The notes: generated from the sequence alone by a model not told the origin. DNA of 64,000 nucleotides from Littorina saxatilis (GCF_037325665.1 NC_090261.1:61721508-61785507); one strand, 5' to 3'. Shown: positions 34,401 through 46,867, numbered from the stretch's first letter. Numbers and translations are program-made.

Positions 34401-34854
34401 TAAATTTTAATGCTTCCAACTTTCAAAGCGCTGCACGGCTGGGAAGAGATGCGCACTTTTATCACTGTTGTTCATGTAGACGTAATCATGGATTCATGCA
34501 AACGCCATACCTGCTGTATTTTATTTTGTTTGTTTGTATAGTCGCGTGCGGTCGCGCAGTCTTTTTGGTCAGTTCCGATTACCTCCCATTGATGCGAAAA
34601 CCTATATGACTGTTTTTTGTTATTTTTCTCTCTGTTAATTCACCAGTGGCTATGTAACATGTGTTACAGAATTGCACCGGTGTAAGGGTTAACATTTTAT
34701 TTTTCACCAAGAGAATATAATTCATTATATGCGGGCTAATGTGCGGGGGGGGGGGGGGGGGGGGAGGGGTGCAAACAACATTTTCACAAGCACATAACCA
34801 ACAAAATGACATCGCATGCGCAGCACACAAAGTGCGTAGCACGGGTACCACTAG
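31455..34854 (+). mobile_element. non-autonomous Helitron, 3.4 kb, exact ends
   Basis: Begins TCTACTATATAATACTGG and ends with a hairpin GTGC-GTA-GCAC (34832-34842), an 8-base spacer and CTAG. It lies between A and T. The other duplicate (49970|49971) keeps the empty site, reading GGTATGA|TTTCTTATT. All hallmarks of a canonical Helitron are present. No Rep/helicase ORF is visible, so it is non-autonomous. The interior is mostly three ~1 kb tandem repeats. Confidence 0.96.
31790..34815 (+). repeat. three ~1 kb tandem units inside the Helitron
   Basis: Units start near 31790, 32878 and 33694. The first and third have a ~110-bp head (AAGAAGATAGATAGATCTG) and a tail with a ~20-base G run; the middle one lacks both. 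Each contains the same short ORF ending in SSDYLPLMRKPI, preserved because the units are nearly identical. I do not regard it as a gene. Confidence 0.9.
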
Positions 34855-34920
34855 TTTCTTATTATTGTCCTTTAACATCCTTGTCATTGTTATATTCTGT
34901 TAGTTGGGTGTGCATCCTTT

Positions 34921-35031
<111 letters not shown>

Positions 35032-35337
35032 GATGTTATTCTTCTGGTTGCCAGTTTATTCTTCTTGTCTCAGGCTAGGATTTTGAGTTGTTCTCAGTTC
35101 AGGTTCATAGAATTGAGTCAGCCCTTGCAAACCTTGGATGTATATAATGTAGGTCAAATACATAGCCTAGCTGCCAGAACTGTAATTGATGTGTCACTAC
35201 TGACCTAGTTTCTGTTGCAAGGCTGATGCTTGTAACATAACTATGCCCCTGTGTTGTGTGTGTTTGTTTGCTTGTGTGTTTGGTTGTTTATGTGTGTTGT
35301 CCTAGTTGTGTGTTTGTCGTGTGCCTGTGTTGTATTT

Positions 35338-36479
35338 TAAAAATCTTCCTTAATCTATTGGTATATATATAGGCTATATAGGCCCCTATATGATATTACA
35401 CTGACTAACCTTTTCATCTAAACCCTAGATCTTCTTTACGAATGAATGTATTTTTCTACTTTAGACGAGAAAAAAATAAAAATGTATTCAGCTAGAGCCT
35501 ATGCTTTCTTACTGCTGGGTGTCTGTAGCAGACGAACGATATTGTGCTCTGACAGAGAAATACAAGTCTAGAGTAAAGATAATGCAATGAACTTCGATAT
35601 TTATCAACAGAGACAAAAGGTTCCTTTGGATATGCTTTCAAATAGAGAGTATATTCAGCAAGTATTTGTGTTGTTGAGTCAGTAGTGCATGATAACAGAG
35701 ATATAATAGGCCGTATAGCCTACATTGATCATCTATCTACATAATGATTATGTCTGATCACTGATGATAAGTTGGAACTCCGTTTTGACAATTTTAACAC
35801 AGATGCATATATTTTCGGGAAAGTGGGTGAAACACTGTACACTTTTCTTGGCAGTGCGGCGGATCTATCCAATTATAATTAAATTCCAATCTTTAATCCC
35901 CCCCCCCCCCCCCCCCCCCGGGCCTCTCTCCGGCTGCTGTTTCTAAAATCATCTTCTTTTATTTTTTTTAATCTGTTTGGGGGGCTGGGGAGGGGGGGGG
36001 GGGGAGATTGTGTGCTTTACAGGCAGTGCTTATTGATATATTTGGCCCTGTGTTTCGGCCACTTCAGTGAATGCAACTCGATTCATCCATACATAATCCC
36101 GTTTATTTAAGACGGAAGCACGTGACCATCTTGGCAATACTCTCTAGATAGATAAAAGAAAGTGTTAGCAGATTATATTTCACAGTTTTGGTTTTAATCA
36201 ATAAGTGCTTGAAGCGATTTTAAATTAGCATAATTATTGACCTTGCTAAAATGTGCAACTGAGATACTTTATCGAAGTTTTTAATACAACATTTTGATGC
36301 AGTCATGGCAACGTGTATGCTTCAAAATGTCGTCTGCAAAACCCCCACATACATAGAAAAAAAGCTCTGGTCTTCGCTTTCCAGACTTCTCCAAGAGTTT
36401 TTACTGAGACTCGGTTCCGAGATTCTGAATTATAAACAGTGGCCACCAGAGATAAACAACGCCAACTGCATGGTTGCCA
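35338..36479. other. unique sequence, no gene seen
   Basis: A C-run of 22 (35898-35919) and G-runs near 35980-36005. No coding or repeat pattern otherwise. This begins the ~9 kb present only in locus copy 1. Confidence 0.5.
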
Positions 36480-36606
36480 CTCCTCCGGCTGGGAGCCGGA
36501 ATTCCGGCTTTTGAAAAAATCTGAAGCCGGAAATTCCGGTTTTTCAATTTACGAAAAAAAAAAAATTAAATTGAAAAACCGGAACTTCCGGCTTCAGATT
36601 TTTTCC
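36480..36606. repeat. GGAATTCCGG hairpin
   Basis: Arms AAAAAATCTGAAGCCGGAA and the complement facing each other over an A-rich loop, with further short GGAATTCCGG palindromes. ~37-bp arms. Possibly a decayed MITE. GGAATTTCCG-type motifs recur at 54550-54600. Confidence 0.7.
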
Positions 36607-38120
36607 TGGGTTGGAAAATCTGTACAAATGCAATGGTACTGTGTTGGTGGTACATGTACAGGTAGGCCTTTTTGCTCCAATCCAGACTGACTCGAGGATA
36701 GATTTTTTTCTCTCACTCTTCAGAAGATGAAATGTGTGTGTGAATGGACATTTGCATACACGAATGACATATTTCATCTTTTGAAAGTTATTTTTTAAGT
36801 GAGGTGGAAAAAAGTTTAGGTTGTCAATGCAAGAATATTTTTGTTGTACATTTATCAGTATTAAAATTTGCACTCACTCAGAAACGAGATGACTGCTGGT
36901 GAGGGACTGTACACAAAAAATAAAGATGAAACACAAAAGAATAGAAGATTTCATCCACAAAAAAGAGGGTTCTTCGTACTCTTACATAGCAAAACACCAC
37001 AGGCACATGTGTCACGAGTAACAGATAGTCCTCAGATTTAATGCTATTTTGTCAGCTTTTGACTTTTAATTTGATCTCTTCTGTAAAGTAAACTGTTGCT
37101 TTGAGAATTAGCAGATTTGTTTCTGTTTTCTATGATTATCTCACAGGAGAGGCCACAGAATGCTTTTGAATTCATCAGAATCCTTCAGCGTCAGCCACAC
37201 AGACCTGAACTGTGAAATACAATTACTCACTAGCAATTTCTCAGGCGAGTCAAATCTTGCATTCATCAAATTTTTGCAACTAGCATTGTAAATAAGCCTA
37301 CAGAGATTACAAAGTTCAATTACTGCAAACCAAATCATGAAGGCTCTTCCATGGCCTGTTGTCTCTTTCTTTCATCACAGGCTTCCAAAAACCAGTCTTG
37401 AGCGGCCGTCTTCAAGGTCTTGACCTGTGGCACCCGTACAGCTTCACGGAACAGCCTCTGCATGACAAAACAAAAAATAACATGAACTTGGATCATCAAA
37501 CAACTATCACTGATTTGAGAAAAGTCTCAAGTTTATTTCCTGACGCCTGTAAACTTGCTAAAAATCATACAGACACACAAACTTGCATACACACCATACG
37601 CTTTTACAACACACCAACTATACTTGAGTGAGGAAATTACAACACATTGTCATCCTTGTAGAAGAGAAGTAAAAAATTACATACCCTAATATTTGTTTTA
37701 ACCCTTTCGCTGCCAATCAAAACTTGGGTATGTGCATTCCTGACTGCCAGGGAATATTGGAGTTTGGGGTGTAATAATTCACACAAAAATCTAGCTCCAA
37801 ACTGGCAGTAGGTAGGTAAGTAAAACCTATGTTGTTTTTAAAGGAAATTGAACCAAGAATCTGTTTTTAGTGTCTAATCATGGATATGATAATTAGTTTG
37901 GCTTATAATGATGTTTAAATATGAACTTTTGAAAAATCAGTCCGGCGCATCTTCCGGTGCCTGTGGATCACACACAAATGGCTGTTTTGCTCGCTCCAAG
38001 AAAGGATTATAATCACTGTCATCTACCTGTTTCCAACGAATTGTCCGAAAGAAGATCTCCCCCTTCCCCTGTCAGTATCCATAATCAATTGCACCGCCTG
38101 TAGCGTCAGTCCGGCTTTGT

Positions 38121-38665
38121 TTTTGAGTCACTTGAGAAAATGTGACTCTATGTAATCGGTCAGTGTTAGTCTGTCCGGCCGGCCGTCCGTAGACACCACC
38201 TTAACGTTGGACTTTTCTCGGAAACTATCAAAGCGATCGGGCTCATATTTTGTTTAGTCGTGACCTCCAATGACCTCTACACTTTAACGATGGTTTCGTT
38301 GACCTCTGACCTTTTTCAAGGTCACAGGTCAGCGTCAAAGGAAAAATTAGACATTTTATATCTTTGACAAAGTTCATCGGATGTGATTGAAACTTTGTAG
38401 GATTATTCTTTACATCAAAGTATTTACATCTGTAGCCTTTTACGAACGTTATCAGAAAAACAAGGGAGATAACTAGCCTTTTCTGTTCGGCAACACACAA
38501 CTTAACGTTGGGCTTTTCTCGGAAACTATAAAAGTGACCGGGCTCAAATTTTATGTGAACGTGACTCATTGTGTTGTGAATAGCAATTTCTTCCTGTCCA
38601 TCTGATGCCTCATATAATATTCAGAACTGCGAAAGTGACTCGATCGAGCGTTTGCTCTTCTTGTT
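38121..38665 (+). mobile_element. Helentron-type element, family A, second copy
   Basis: Nearly identical to 22999-23542 from TTTGAGTCACTTGAG to the GAGC-GTTT-GCTC hairpin and TTCTTGTT. Only a handful of differences, so both copies are young. Confidence 0.85.
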
Positions 38666-40474
38666 CCCTACTAGGGCCCGGTCAACAGTCACCGTTAACC
38701 ATTTTGACGAGTCGAGATTTCTCTCCCATACCCTGTCGACAAGGTCGAAAATAGCCTTCAAACGCAAAACCGCGTCACCATTTATGTTTATTCATGAGAA
38801 TGAGGTATCCTACCAAGCCATTGGCTGCTATTTGTGTGTCAGCAGTGACGTAGCATTTCTGGAAAATCCCGGAACGGAGAAGCCGCAGCGCATGACTGGT
38901 ATACCCATCATAAGGCAGTCAAGTGGTTAAAGTTACCTTTACTATGACTTTTTCTTTGGGGGCCTTCGGAAATTCATAATACATGTACTGTGACGTGCAG
39001 ACGCATATGTGACGACATCATACCGTTTGCTAACATCCTTATTTCGTATGTAGTCGAAAATCCATGACACTGACAAATGAGCTCAGGAACTTGGTTTCTA
39101 GCAATTTAATGTTAAGTGTAAAAGCTTTGACAACTATCATTCACAGGTGAAACATGGCAAATTTAAAATTGATTCCTAAGAACAAAATTTGAGACAGAAA
39201 TAACTTGTTGGTTTGTGGACATGGATTTTATCTTCTTCCTAAAAGGACCAGGATGATTTTACAAATTATGAAAAACAACTCACTGTCGATGGCTTTTAGT
39301 CCCAGCGTACACCATGGTCTCTTTCCCTGCCCTCCCCCAGAGCCCCCTGTCGGCAACCGTGTAGCCTATGGAACACCTTCATCATCACAGCATCAGTAGT
39401 CATCTTTAGTTCATGTCCACCAACCACACCGAGCTCATGGTCATGGATCTGAAACAAGCAAAACAAGCTGACTGAATTCCAAAAATCAAATATTCAGACA
39501 GCTCTTCTTCACATACAAACAATTCAATCTAGAATCATCATACTGTCACCTGGAACAAAAAATCAATAATCGCACTTGCTTTAAAAAAAAAAGTTTTCAG
39601 AAGAGCAAATGGTGATTGAGTGTAGCATTGTCGTAAAATGTGATCACACACCTCAGGTGACCTGCATCAATCATTCAATACTATCTCACAAATCTTCATT
39701 TGGAAAGCACAAACATAGTTAGAAGAGAGCGTCAACCGTGATACTATTCAGTGTGGACAAATTTTTTCTGACCCATAATCCGATGCCTACACAAAGTGAG
39801 AATCAGAACTCACAAGAAGGCACTGTTGCATGTTTGTGATTATTTGCTTGAGTGTAGCACTTGCAATTTTGAACTTGAGGAAACAGCGTAGCAATTTCTG
39901 TTACATCCCTGAACCTAGCAGATGGCAGCTCTGGCCACAGAGCAATATTTGCATTATTTCTCACAGATGCAATGATCACAGAAAACAAAGTGGTGCATGC
40001 ATTTTCCGCACCCCACATGAGAAAAAGAGGCCCATCATTGTGCGTACCCATAAGCATAGTTTTATCATCAAATAAATTCACAAATGTGACCAATACGCAT
40101 AAACCTTGCATGAATTGCCAGGATAATGGGAAACTGGTCATGACTGAGAACTGATGAACAGTTAAGATACACCCGTGAACCGTGATGACATCTGGCATCC
40201 TCCAAAAAGCACACACTCAAGGTAACATTTAAAGCCTAAAGAGCGTCTAACAATAACATGTCACACTCACAAACAGTTATCTGGGGAAAATAGCACAGGC
40301 ATGACTGGTCTGCTTCAACAATAGCATTCAAAGCCACCTTCCAGTACCACTGATCACTCCTTCGACAGATCCATCATGTGCCTTCAACATCTTCCACACT
40401 CAACAGTAAAAAGATGACTCCATCGAACAGTAGCACAGGCTCTGGCTCCACCATGATTCTTTGGCGACCAATTA

Positions 40475-40572
40475 CTAAATTAGTCGCATCAGGTCCATCT
40501 GCTCCTGTAGAACCTTCTCCAGCAGCAAGAACTGATGTTTATCTTTCTGCTCTGCTCGTAGTCTTGTGTCCG
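40475..40572 (-). CDS. candidate last exon, coiled-coil end
   Basis: After the acceptor TTTTCTTCTATTCAG the minus strand reads DTRLRAEQKDKHQFLLLEKV, then LQEQMDLMRLI and stop. A charged, leucine-rich helix at the C-terminus is typical of Myb/SANT-like (Harbinger-related) proteins. The preceding exon is not securely identified. Confidence 0.35.
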
Positions 40573-42783
40573 CTGAATAGAAGAAAAGAAGAACAAAAAG
40601 TCATTTACATGAAGCAATACATATTTTAGACAATCTGTCGGCCTAAAAAGAAACCATCAGCACTAAAAAAAACAATCTGAGCAAATGTTCAAAGTAAACG
40701 TGACATCTCTATATTTTTGAATTCAGGAGAACATAGGGGCATACAGAGTGGCATTTGATGGGGTAAATAGATGTAGGGACTCAGCAGTTGGAGATGAATA
40801 TTTGTGTGTGTATTTACTTCAAGCAGATTTTTTTTTCTTTTTTTTAGACAGAAGAACAAACACACACTAAAAATCCTTGTTTAAAGTTAAACTGACCTTA
40901 AGTTTTCCTCCAAACACTAGAACTTTTTGTATTCATTCAAAAATATTCATCAAAAAGGTTAAATTTTAAATTCAATTTTGCAGACTTTGGATGAAAAGTT
41001 ACTCTTCTCTGGCATCCCGCGGACACAGTTCACACTTTCTCATCAATGAGATGCCTGTGTTAATTAAAAACAAACATCAATAAAACTATTAAAATAAAAT
41101 AAAAATTTAAATATAAAAATAAAATCGACCAACCGCCCCCACCCGATTGTTTTTCCCTTTGCTGGAAACAATACATTTGTTTCACTAAAACAGTAAAAGA
41201 GATCAGCTGAATTTGTTTGACACATCTGGTTATAACTAAAAGAATAAAACACAAAATAAGCCAAAGTCACAGAACAAAAAGACGCTGTCAGTGTCACTAT
41301 CAATGACTCTGAATGAGACACTCATTGCTATCGACTCGAGCCATACCTGTTCATCTTCACCTCGCCGAGACGGAACGACAGTCTGCGTTACTGGCATCGG
41401 TGGCGGTGTTAAGGTCACTGTCCATCTCAGCTTTCTTCACCTTCAGTTCAAACAAGCAGTGAGCACCATCATACTCAAGTCAAAGCTTTCTGAAAAAATA
41501 AATACTTGGAAGTTAAATGGAAGGATCACATTGATTCCCAAACCTAACAGTAACAGTAACACGCAAACATCAAAACTGGAATATTAATTATTAAATATAA
41601 GCATCTCAATTTCACTAAATTAGTATATTTATTTTCTCTGTGATGTATTTTTTATTTTTATTTCAAAAAAATCTGTTTTTCAACTTTATCACTGCACACG
41701 CTGACACAGCCTATGCCTGCCTCTCTAGTCTATGCATGCCTCGGGAACAAGGGTAATTTTTCTCTTTTCCGAGACTCAGACACAGAATATTCCACTATCA
41801 TGACTATGAGTCTATGTCAGTATGCGGAACTGAAAGTTGAACATCTGTGGAAAAATAAAAAGATACAAATAAAAAAAAACCACACAGATATATATGAAGA
41901 GTATTACTACTAAAGCTCCTGACAACTGCTGCCGCAATGACTCGACCAGATTAGGAACCAACCAAAGTTCACCAAGAAACAGACAATGAGACATAAAATG
42001 ATAAACGAAAATTCAGTTTTTATGGTGCCGTGAGCGACCCGCGAATCGGGATTCGGATGGTATTTTCATTCTTCCACAACTCCTTTAAAACCAAAACACT
42101 GCATCAATCAACTTTATGTTTTTGGAAAAGTTAGTTCATTCATCCATCTTTCAGACAAAACAAACATGAATGAATAGAACAGTGTTCTTTTTCTAGGCGA
42201 AAAAAAAATCGAAAGTGTGAGAAATTCTCTCTGCCATCAAACTCGGAAGCCGAAAGCCGCGAGCTATCAAAAATTCAAATTCCCAGATCTTTCCTTCAGT
42301 TGATCAACTTACCTATTCTTGAAAGAAGTCAATCTTCATTTCAGAGAGAAGGATAAGATTACCTTGCATCCAATAAGCAAGTCAAAAATACAAGTCAATA
42401 AGAAGAATAAGCAAAAAAACGCCGATACAGTGCTGGAGATGTCGCTTACGTCACCTTCATAATTATATTTAGATGCTCAAGTATGTAGCACAGTGGGTTC
42501 AATACTGTTTCTGCCACGTTTTTCTCTCTTTGTAATATCGCATCTGTCAGAAGGGTGTGATTATTTTTTATTTGCCTTCTCTGTGAGTAAAGTCATTGCA
42601 GTTTGTAATTTTTCACTTGGTATGTTATTTTTTGTAATTTTGTTATGGAGAAAGGTAATACATGTAGTGTGCAAATGTGATGAATGATAACAACTCCACT
42701 TGTATGTAGTCAATGTTTATTTTGTAATTGTGCGCACAACTCGGTATGCTCTGCACAGGTGTCTGGTAAGCTGTCGGTTGAAT

Positions 42784-42806
42784 GGGGGGGGGGGGGGGGG
42801 GGGGGG
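42784..42806. repeat. poly-G tract, 23 bases
   Basis: Isolated G homopolymer, not within a recognised SINE. Confidence 0.9.
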
Positions 42807-42949
42807 AGATTGGGATTCATTGCCAAATTATTGATTAATATGACAAAATCATGTATTTGAGTAAATTCTGCACTTATAGATTTCTTTGGTGCTCTGATGT
42901 TTTACACGTTGTTGAATTTGTTTTGTTGTCCTTCTGTGTTCTGTGGGGC

Positions 42950-43357
42950 GGGGATATAGCTCAGTTGGTAGCGCGCTGGATTTGTATTCAGTTGGCCGCT
43001 GTCAGCGTGAGTTCGATCCCAGGTTCGGCGGAAATTTATTTCAGAGTCAACTTTGTGTGCAGACTCTCTTCGGTGTCCGAACCCTCCCCCCGTGTACACT
43101 ACATTGGGTGTGCACGTTAAAGATCCCACGATTGACAAAAGGGTCTTTCCTGGCAAAATTGCTTAGGCACAGTTAATAATTGTCTACCTATACCCGTGTG
43201 ACTTGGAATAATAGGCCGTGAAAGGTAAATATGCGCCGAAATGGCTGCAATCTACTGGCCGTATAAAATTTCATCTCACACGGCATCACTGCAGAGCGCC
43301 TAGAAACTGTACCCACGGAATATGCGCGATATAAGCGTCATTGATTGATTGATTGAA
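42950..43357 (+). mobile_element. SINE1, full length
   Basis: Head GGGGATATAGCTCAGTTGG, B box GAGTTCGATCC, central CACGTTAAAGATCCCACG, 3' end GCGCGATATAAGCGTC and an ATTG tail. The internal C-run is short (6). Confidence 0.95.
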
Positions 43358-44380
43358 TGTGGATTTGACAGACTTCTTGCCAACAGGAAGTTGGAGATTG
43401 TCTGATTGAAGTAGGTCTGACAGACAAGGGAAATAACTTCAATAAATTGCTCTTTGCAGTCAAGGTAACTGTCTCCCCTGAAATTGAACTTTCATAGAGA
43501 TTTTCTTCCAAAGCAAAATAAAATAAAATGAAAATATGCTGAGAACAAATTTTATGTAACCATTAACATCAGCCTTTATTTTGAGTAGATAACTAGTTTC
43601 AAAGTTACTTTAGTTTACATTTTTTTGTTTAATCTGAATTTTTTTAATGTTTTTATCGTTTTGTTATGGGTGTTCATATAGATTTCAGTTATCTTTTCTG
43701 TTCATATAATATTTTTATTATGCTTTGCCTAGATTTTTCGACGACATTATTTTGTGGAAAGCTGATTCCTACAATACCAAATCCGCATTACAATAATTAT
43801 AATACATGCTAAAACAATTATAATGATAATACAAATTAAAATAATCATATTTATTTTAAGATAAAAATAATCAGGATAACAATTAAGCAAATAAATGTTA
43901 GTAATAACAAAATGATTAAATAAAAATTAAATGGGAAAACCCTTACATAAAATAAAAATATTTTATTAAACTTTTAAATGCATTTTTTTTTTAACCGAAA
44001 CTGTCTTAAGATAAACTGAAAAATAACGGATTGAAAGTTTTTATGCAATTTGTTTTCTAAAAAAAAAGAAGAAGTTTTTGAAGAAGAATAACTATTCATG
44101 ACCAAAATTTAAAAGTAAATATTTTTTAATAACATAAAATATAATACATTATTTCATGAAGAACATGCTTAAACCCACGGTATAAAATTAGGAAAAACAA
44201 AAATTGCAATCACCTTTTCATTGAATCCATGCGTGCTAAACACTGCGTGGTGAAGTCGTTTCGAATGCGACAATCTGCGTAAAAGTTGGCGAAAAGTAAC
44301 GCGCGCGAAGCGAAGGTGTCACGAGGCCGTACACATCCCCGCATGAAAAACTCAGAAATAACGCATGCGTCACGCTGGCT
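43358..44380. other. AT-rich sequence without a gene
   Basis: 43540-44200 is very AT-rich with A- and T-runs. No ORF, repeat family or regulatory motif stands out. Confidence 0.5.
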
Positions 44381-44636
44381 GGGTACTGACTTAGTCCATT
44401 CAGGACTTTGGTTATTTTTGTATACATATATTGTAGGTCTTTTGTATTCTTTTTACTAGAATCCTTTAGTGTCATTTATGCGTTGTTGTTTGTTTGTTTG
44501 TTAACTGTCGGTTTGTTTGTTTACTTGTTTGTTTTGTCGGTATTTGTATGTTTAGTTGTTGTACAGTACAGTTTATTTGTTGCTGTTCTTGTTTGTTTGG
44601 TTGGTCATTGGTTGTTCACCGATTAGGCGCTAGAGT

Positions 44637-44943
44637 CAGGCATGGGAATTGTCCGCCGAAATGCAAATTTCCGCCGATTGTTTTTTTTTGTTCCGCCGAA
44701 AAAGCAAAAGTGTTCGCCGAAAAAAATAAATGGGGGAGGCAAAAATGGTTCTAAAAACTGAATTTAATGGCAAACTTGGAGCTTAGATGACACCAAATTG
44801 CACCATTTGGGTTCTTTGGAGAAACAAATTCCGGGGGGGCATGCCCCCGAACCCCCCTAGCAGGGCTAGGCGCTTCGCGCCGTCGACTTTGCCATTACTT
44901 ACAAATTTTCAGCCTTTTTTACTTTTTTCAATTCCCATGCCTG
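44637..44943. mobile_element. hAT-like MITE, CAGGCATGGGAATTG termini
   Basis: 307 bp, perfect 15-bp terminal repeats, target duplication TAGAGT (44631-44636, 44944-44949). The other locus copy at 51795 has the empty site GCGCTAGAGTATTTG. It contains repeated CCGCCGAAA and the palindrome GGGGGGGCATGCCCCC followed by CGCTTCGCGCCGTCG, shared with 14291-14736. Confidence 0.92.
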
Positions 44944-45102
44944 TAGAGTATTTGATGTATAACCCATACCCAACAGTCCCTTGTTGATCCTGGCATGAAG
45001 TAACTTGTCGGTGATGTGAGGAATGAGATTGAGAGTTTGCACTGTACACGTTGACTTTCTATAAGCTTGTGTTCTGTTGTGCTAGAAACTCGGATAGCGA
45101 CT

Positions 45103-45212
45103 TGAACTTACTTGTGTAATTTGCATTTGACTTTCTAGTCATGGTTTGTTCATGTTTTGAACTTACTTGTGTAATTTGCATTTGACTCTCTAGTCATGGT
45201 TTGTTCATGTGG
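45103..45212 (+). repeat. two-copy tandem repeat, about 55 bp
   Basis: GAACTTACTTGTGTAATTTG...GGTTTGTTCATGT is repeated in tandem. Also present at 51957-52067, so it predates the locus duplication. Confidence 0.85.
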
Positions 45213-45423
45213 TTTTAGGACTGCGGTATGTTGTGTTGTGTCACTCTTTGCTCTAGTACTTATGGTGTTGTGAATAATTATGTAAATATTTCCGCTCTTG
45301 TTGGTTACAACATTACTTGATTTTATTGCCTATTTTCATGACTTGTTTCCTGAAGCTTAATACAATTTTTGTATTATGTTTTCAGGTCATTGCGTGCTTG
45401 TTCCACGGGGGGTGTCAAGGTGA

Positions 45424-45480
45424 ATGATGCAGTGCTTAAGTGTGTCAAGGTGAATGATGCAGTGCTTAAGTGTGTCATAG
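45424..45480 (+). promoter_or_regulatory. two tandem upstream ORFs in the ADSS leader
   Basis: A 30-bp leader repeat gives two short ORFs: MMQCLSVSR (45424-45453) and MMQCLSVS (45454-45480). The second stops 7 bases before the ADSS start. Each opens with paired ATG codons. They lie after the putative acceptor at 45385, so would be in the mature mRNA. They could lower translation; that is inference. Confidence 0.6.
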
Positions 45481-45487
45481 CGACAAA

Positions 45488-46867
45488 ATGGCGAGGAACG
45501 TGAGAACATCTATTAGGAAGGTTACAGGGTTGGACAGCATGAATGGTGGAGAAACAGTAGTTCCCAGCAAGGTTCCCCGTACCGAGGAACGCAGACCTGT
45601 AACGGTTGTTTTAGGAACACAATGGGGCGACGAAGGCAAAGGGAAAGTCGTTGATATGCTGGCAACGAAAGCGGACGTTTGCTGCCGATGTCAGGGAGGG
45701 AACAATGCTGGCCACTCTGTGCACGTGGATGGTGCAGAGTATGCCTTCCACCTTCTGCCCAGCGGAATTGTCAATCCTGACTGCGTTGCCGTCATTGGGA
45801 ATGGAGTAGTGGTGCATCTACCCCAGATGTTCCATGAGCTTGAGACGAATGAGAAGAATGGGCTTTGCGATATGAAGGACCGACTTGTCATCTCAGATAG
45901 GTGTCACATTGTGTTTGACTTTCATCAACAAATGGATGGTCTGCAGGAATCTGGACGTGGGCAGAAGTCGATTGGCACAACGAAGAAGGGGATCGGTCCA
46001 GCTTACTCGTCAAAGGCCACAAGAAACGGACTCAGGATATGTGACCTGATGGGAGACTTTGCCCATTTCTCTGAAAAATTTCGCAATCTTGTGGATCAGT
46101 ACCGCACAATCTTTCCCGATCTGGAGGTGGACGTTGCGGCAGAACTGGCAAAGTATAAAGAGTTGAGAGAGAGGGTCCGGCCACTAGTGCGCGAGACGGT
46201 CAGCTACCTGCACAAATTCCTGGAGGCTGGGGACAAGATGATACTGGTGGAGGGAGCGCAGTCCACCATCCTGGATATTGACTTTGGTCTTTACCCGTAC
46301 GTGACATCATCAAACTGCAGTATTGGAGGCGTGTGCACAGGGCTTGGTATTCCACCTCACGTCATTGGGGATGTGGTGGGTGTTGTCAAGGCCTACCTCA
46401 CCCGCGTGGGAGCTGGTGGCTTCCCCACCGAACTTGACAATGAGATGGGAAAACTACTCCTGGACCGTGGCCACGAGTACGGTGTGACGACAGGCCGACC
46501 ACGGCGCTGTGGCTGGCTGGATCTGATCATGCTGTCCTACTCCAACATGATCAACGGCTTTACTGGGCTGGCAGTTACCAAACTGGACATCCTGGATGTG
46601 TTTGATGAGGTGAAGGTGGGTGTCGCCTATCACCTGGATGGCGAAAAGGTGGAAACTTTCCCAGCCTCTGATGACGACTTGAAGAGGTTAGAGGTGGAAT
46701 ACCTGACCCTGCCAGGCTGGAAAACCAACACGGAGGATGTACGCAAGTGGGAAGATTTACCCAAAAACGCCCAGCGCTATATTGAAGTTATACGGGACAA
46801 GCTGAAAGTTCCAGTGAGATGGATTGGCGTTGGAAAGGACCGGAACTCCATGATTGAAATTCCTTGA
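45488..46867 (+). CDS. ADSS: adenylosuccinate synthetase, intact and intronless
   Basis: Encodes 459 residues; animal ADSS enzymes are ~455. The enzyme joins IMP and aspartate using GTP to make adenylosuccinate, the first committed step to AMP, in the cytosol as a dimer. Visible motifs: [11 protein letters not shown] (catalytic Asp and GTP loop), GGNNAGHSV (catalytic His), [17 protein letters not shown] (IMP binding), [20 protein letters not shown] and [37 protein letters not shown] (guanine recognition), GVGKDRNSM at the end. The N-terminal ~38 residues are a typical variable extension. The ATG at 45488 is chosen because the frame upstream has no ATG. Animal ADSS genes normally have many introns, so this looks like an old retrocopy that captured a promoter and non-coding exon. 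No poly(A) remnant is seen. It is duplicated downstream at 53070 and 56843. Confidence 0.95.
   Translation: MARNVRTSIRKVTGLDSMNGGETVVPSKVPRTEERRPVTVVLGTQWGDEGKGKVVDMLATKADVCCRCQGGNNAGHSVHVDGAEYAFHLLPSGIVNPDCVAVIGNGVVVHLPQMFHELETNEKNGLCDMKDRLVISDRCHIVFDFHQQMDGLQESGRGQKSIGTTKKGIGPAYSSKATRNGLRICDLMGDFAHFSEKFRNLVDQYRTIFPDLEVDVAAELAKYKELRERVRPLVRETVSYLHKFLEAGDKMILVEGAQSTILDIDFGLYPYVTSSNCSIGGVCTGLGIPPHVIGDVVGVVKAYLTRVGAGGFPTELDNEMGKLLLDRGHEYGVTTGRPRRCGWLDLIMLSYSNMINGFTGLAVTKLDILDVFDEVKVGVAYHLDGEKVETFPASDDDLKRLEVEYLTLPGWKTNTEDVRKWEDLPKNAQRYIEVIRDKLKVPVRWIGVGKDRNSMIEIP

Larger units (their letters stand above)
36990..42480 (-). other. region with weak minus-strand coding traces
   Basis: Several short minus-strand segments look exon-like: 37370-37470 (MQRLFREAVRVPQVKTLKTA), 39300-39450 (IHDHELGVVGGHELKM, after an acceptor-like CTTGTTTCAG), 39803-40216 (open for 137 codons), and 41347-41440 (VTLTPPPMPVTQTVVPS, then a GTATGG donor). 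I do not recognise the product and the phases do not join, so this may be one decayed gene or chance. It would lie inside the putative ADSS intron, antisense to it. Confidence 0.3.

Noticed and set aside
42950-43030. tRNA genes at SINE heads
   Set aside because: A and B boxes are present but the cloverleaf is imperfect and each is followed by the same SINE body and tail.
45470-45487. Extended ADSS start MCHSDK
   Set aside because: The first codon is GTG, and it overlaps the second upstream ORF; the ATG at 45488 has better support.
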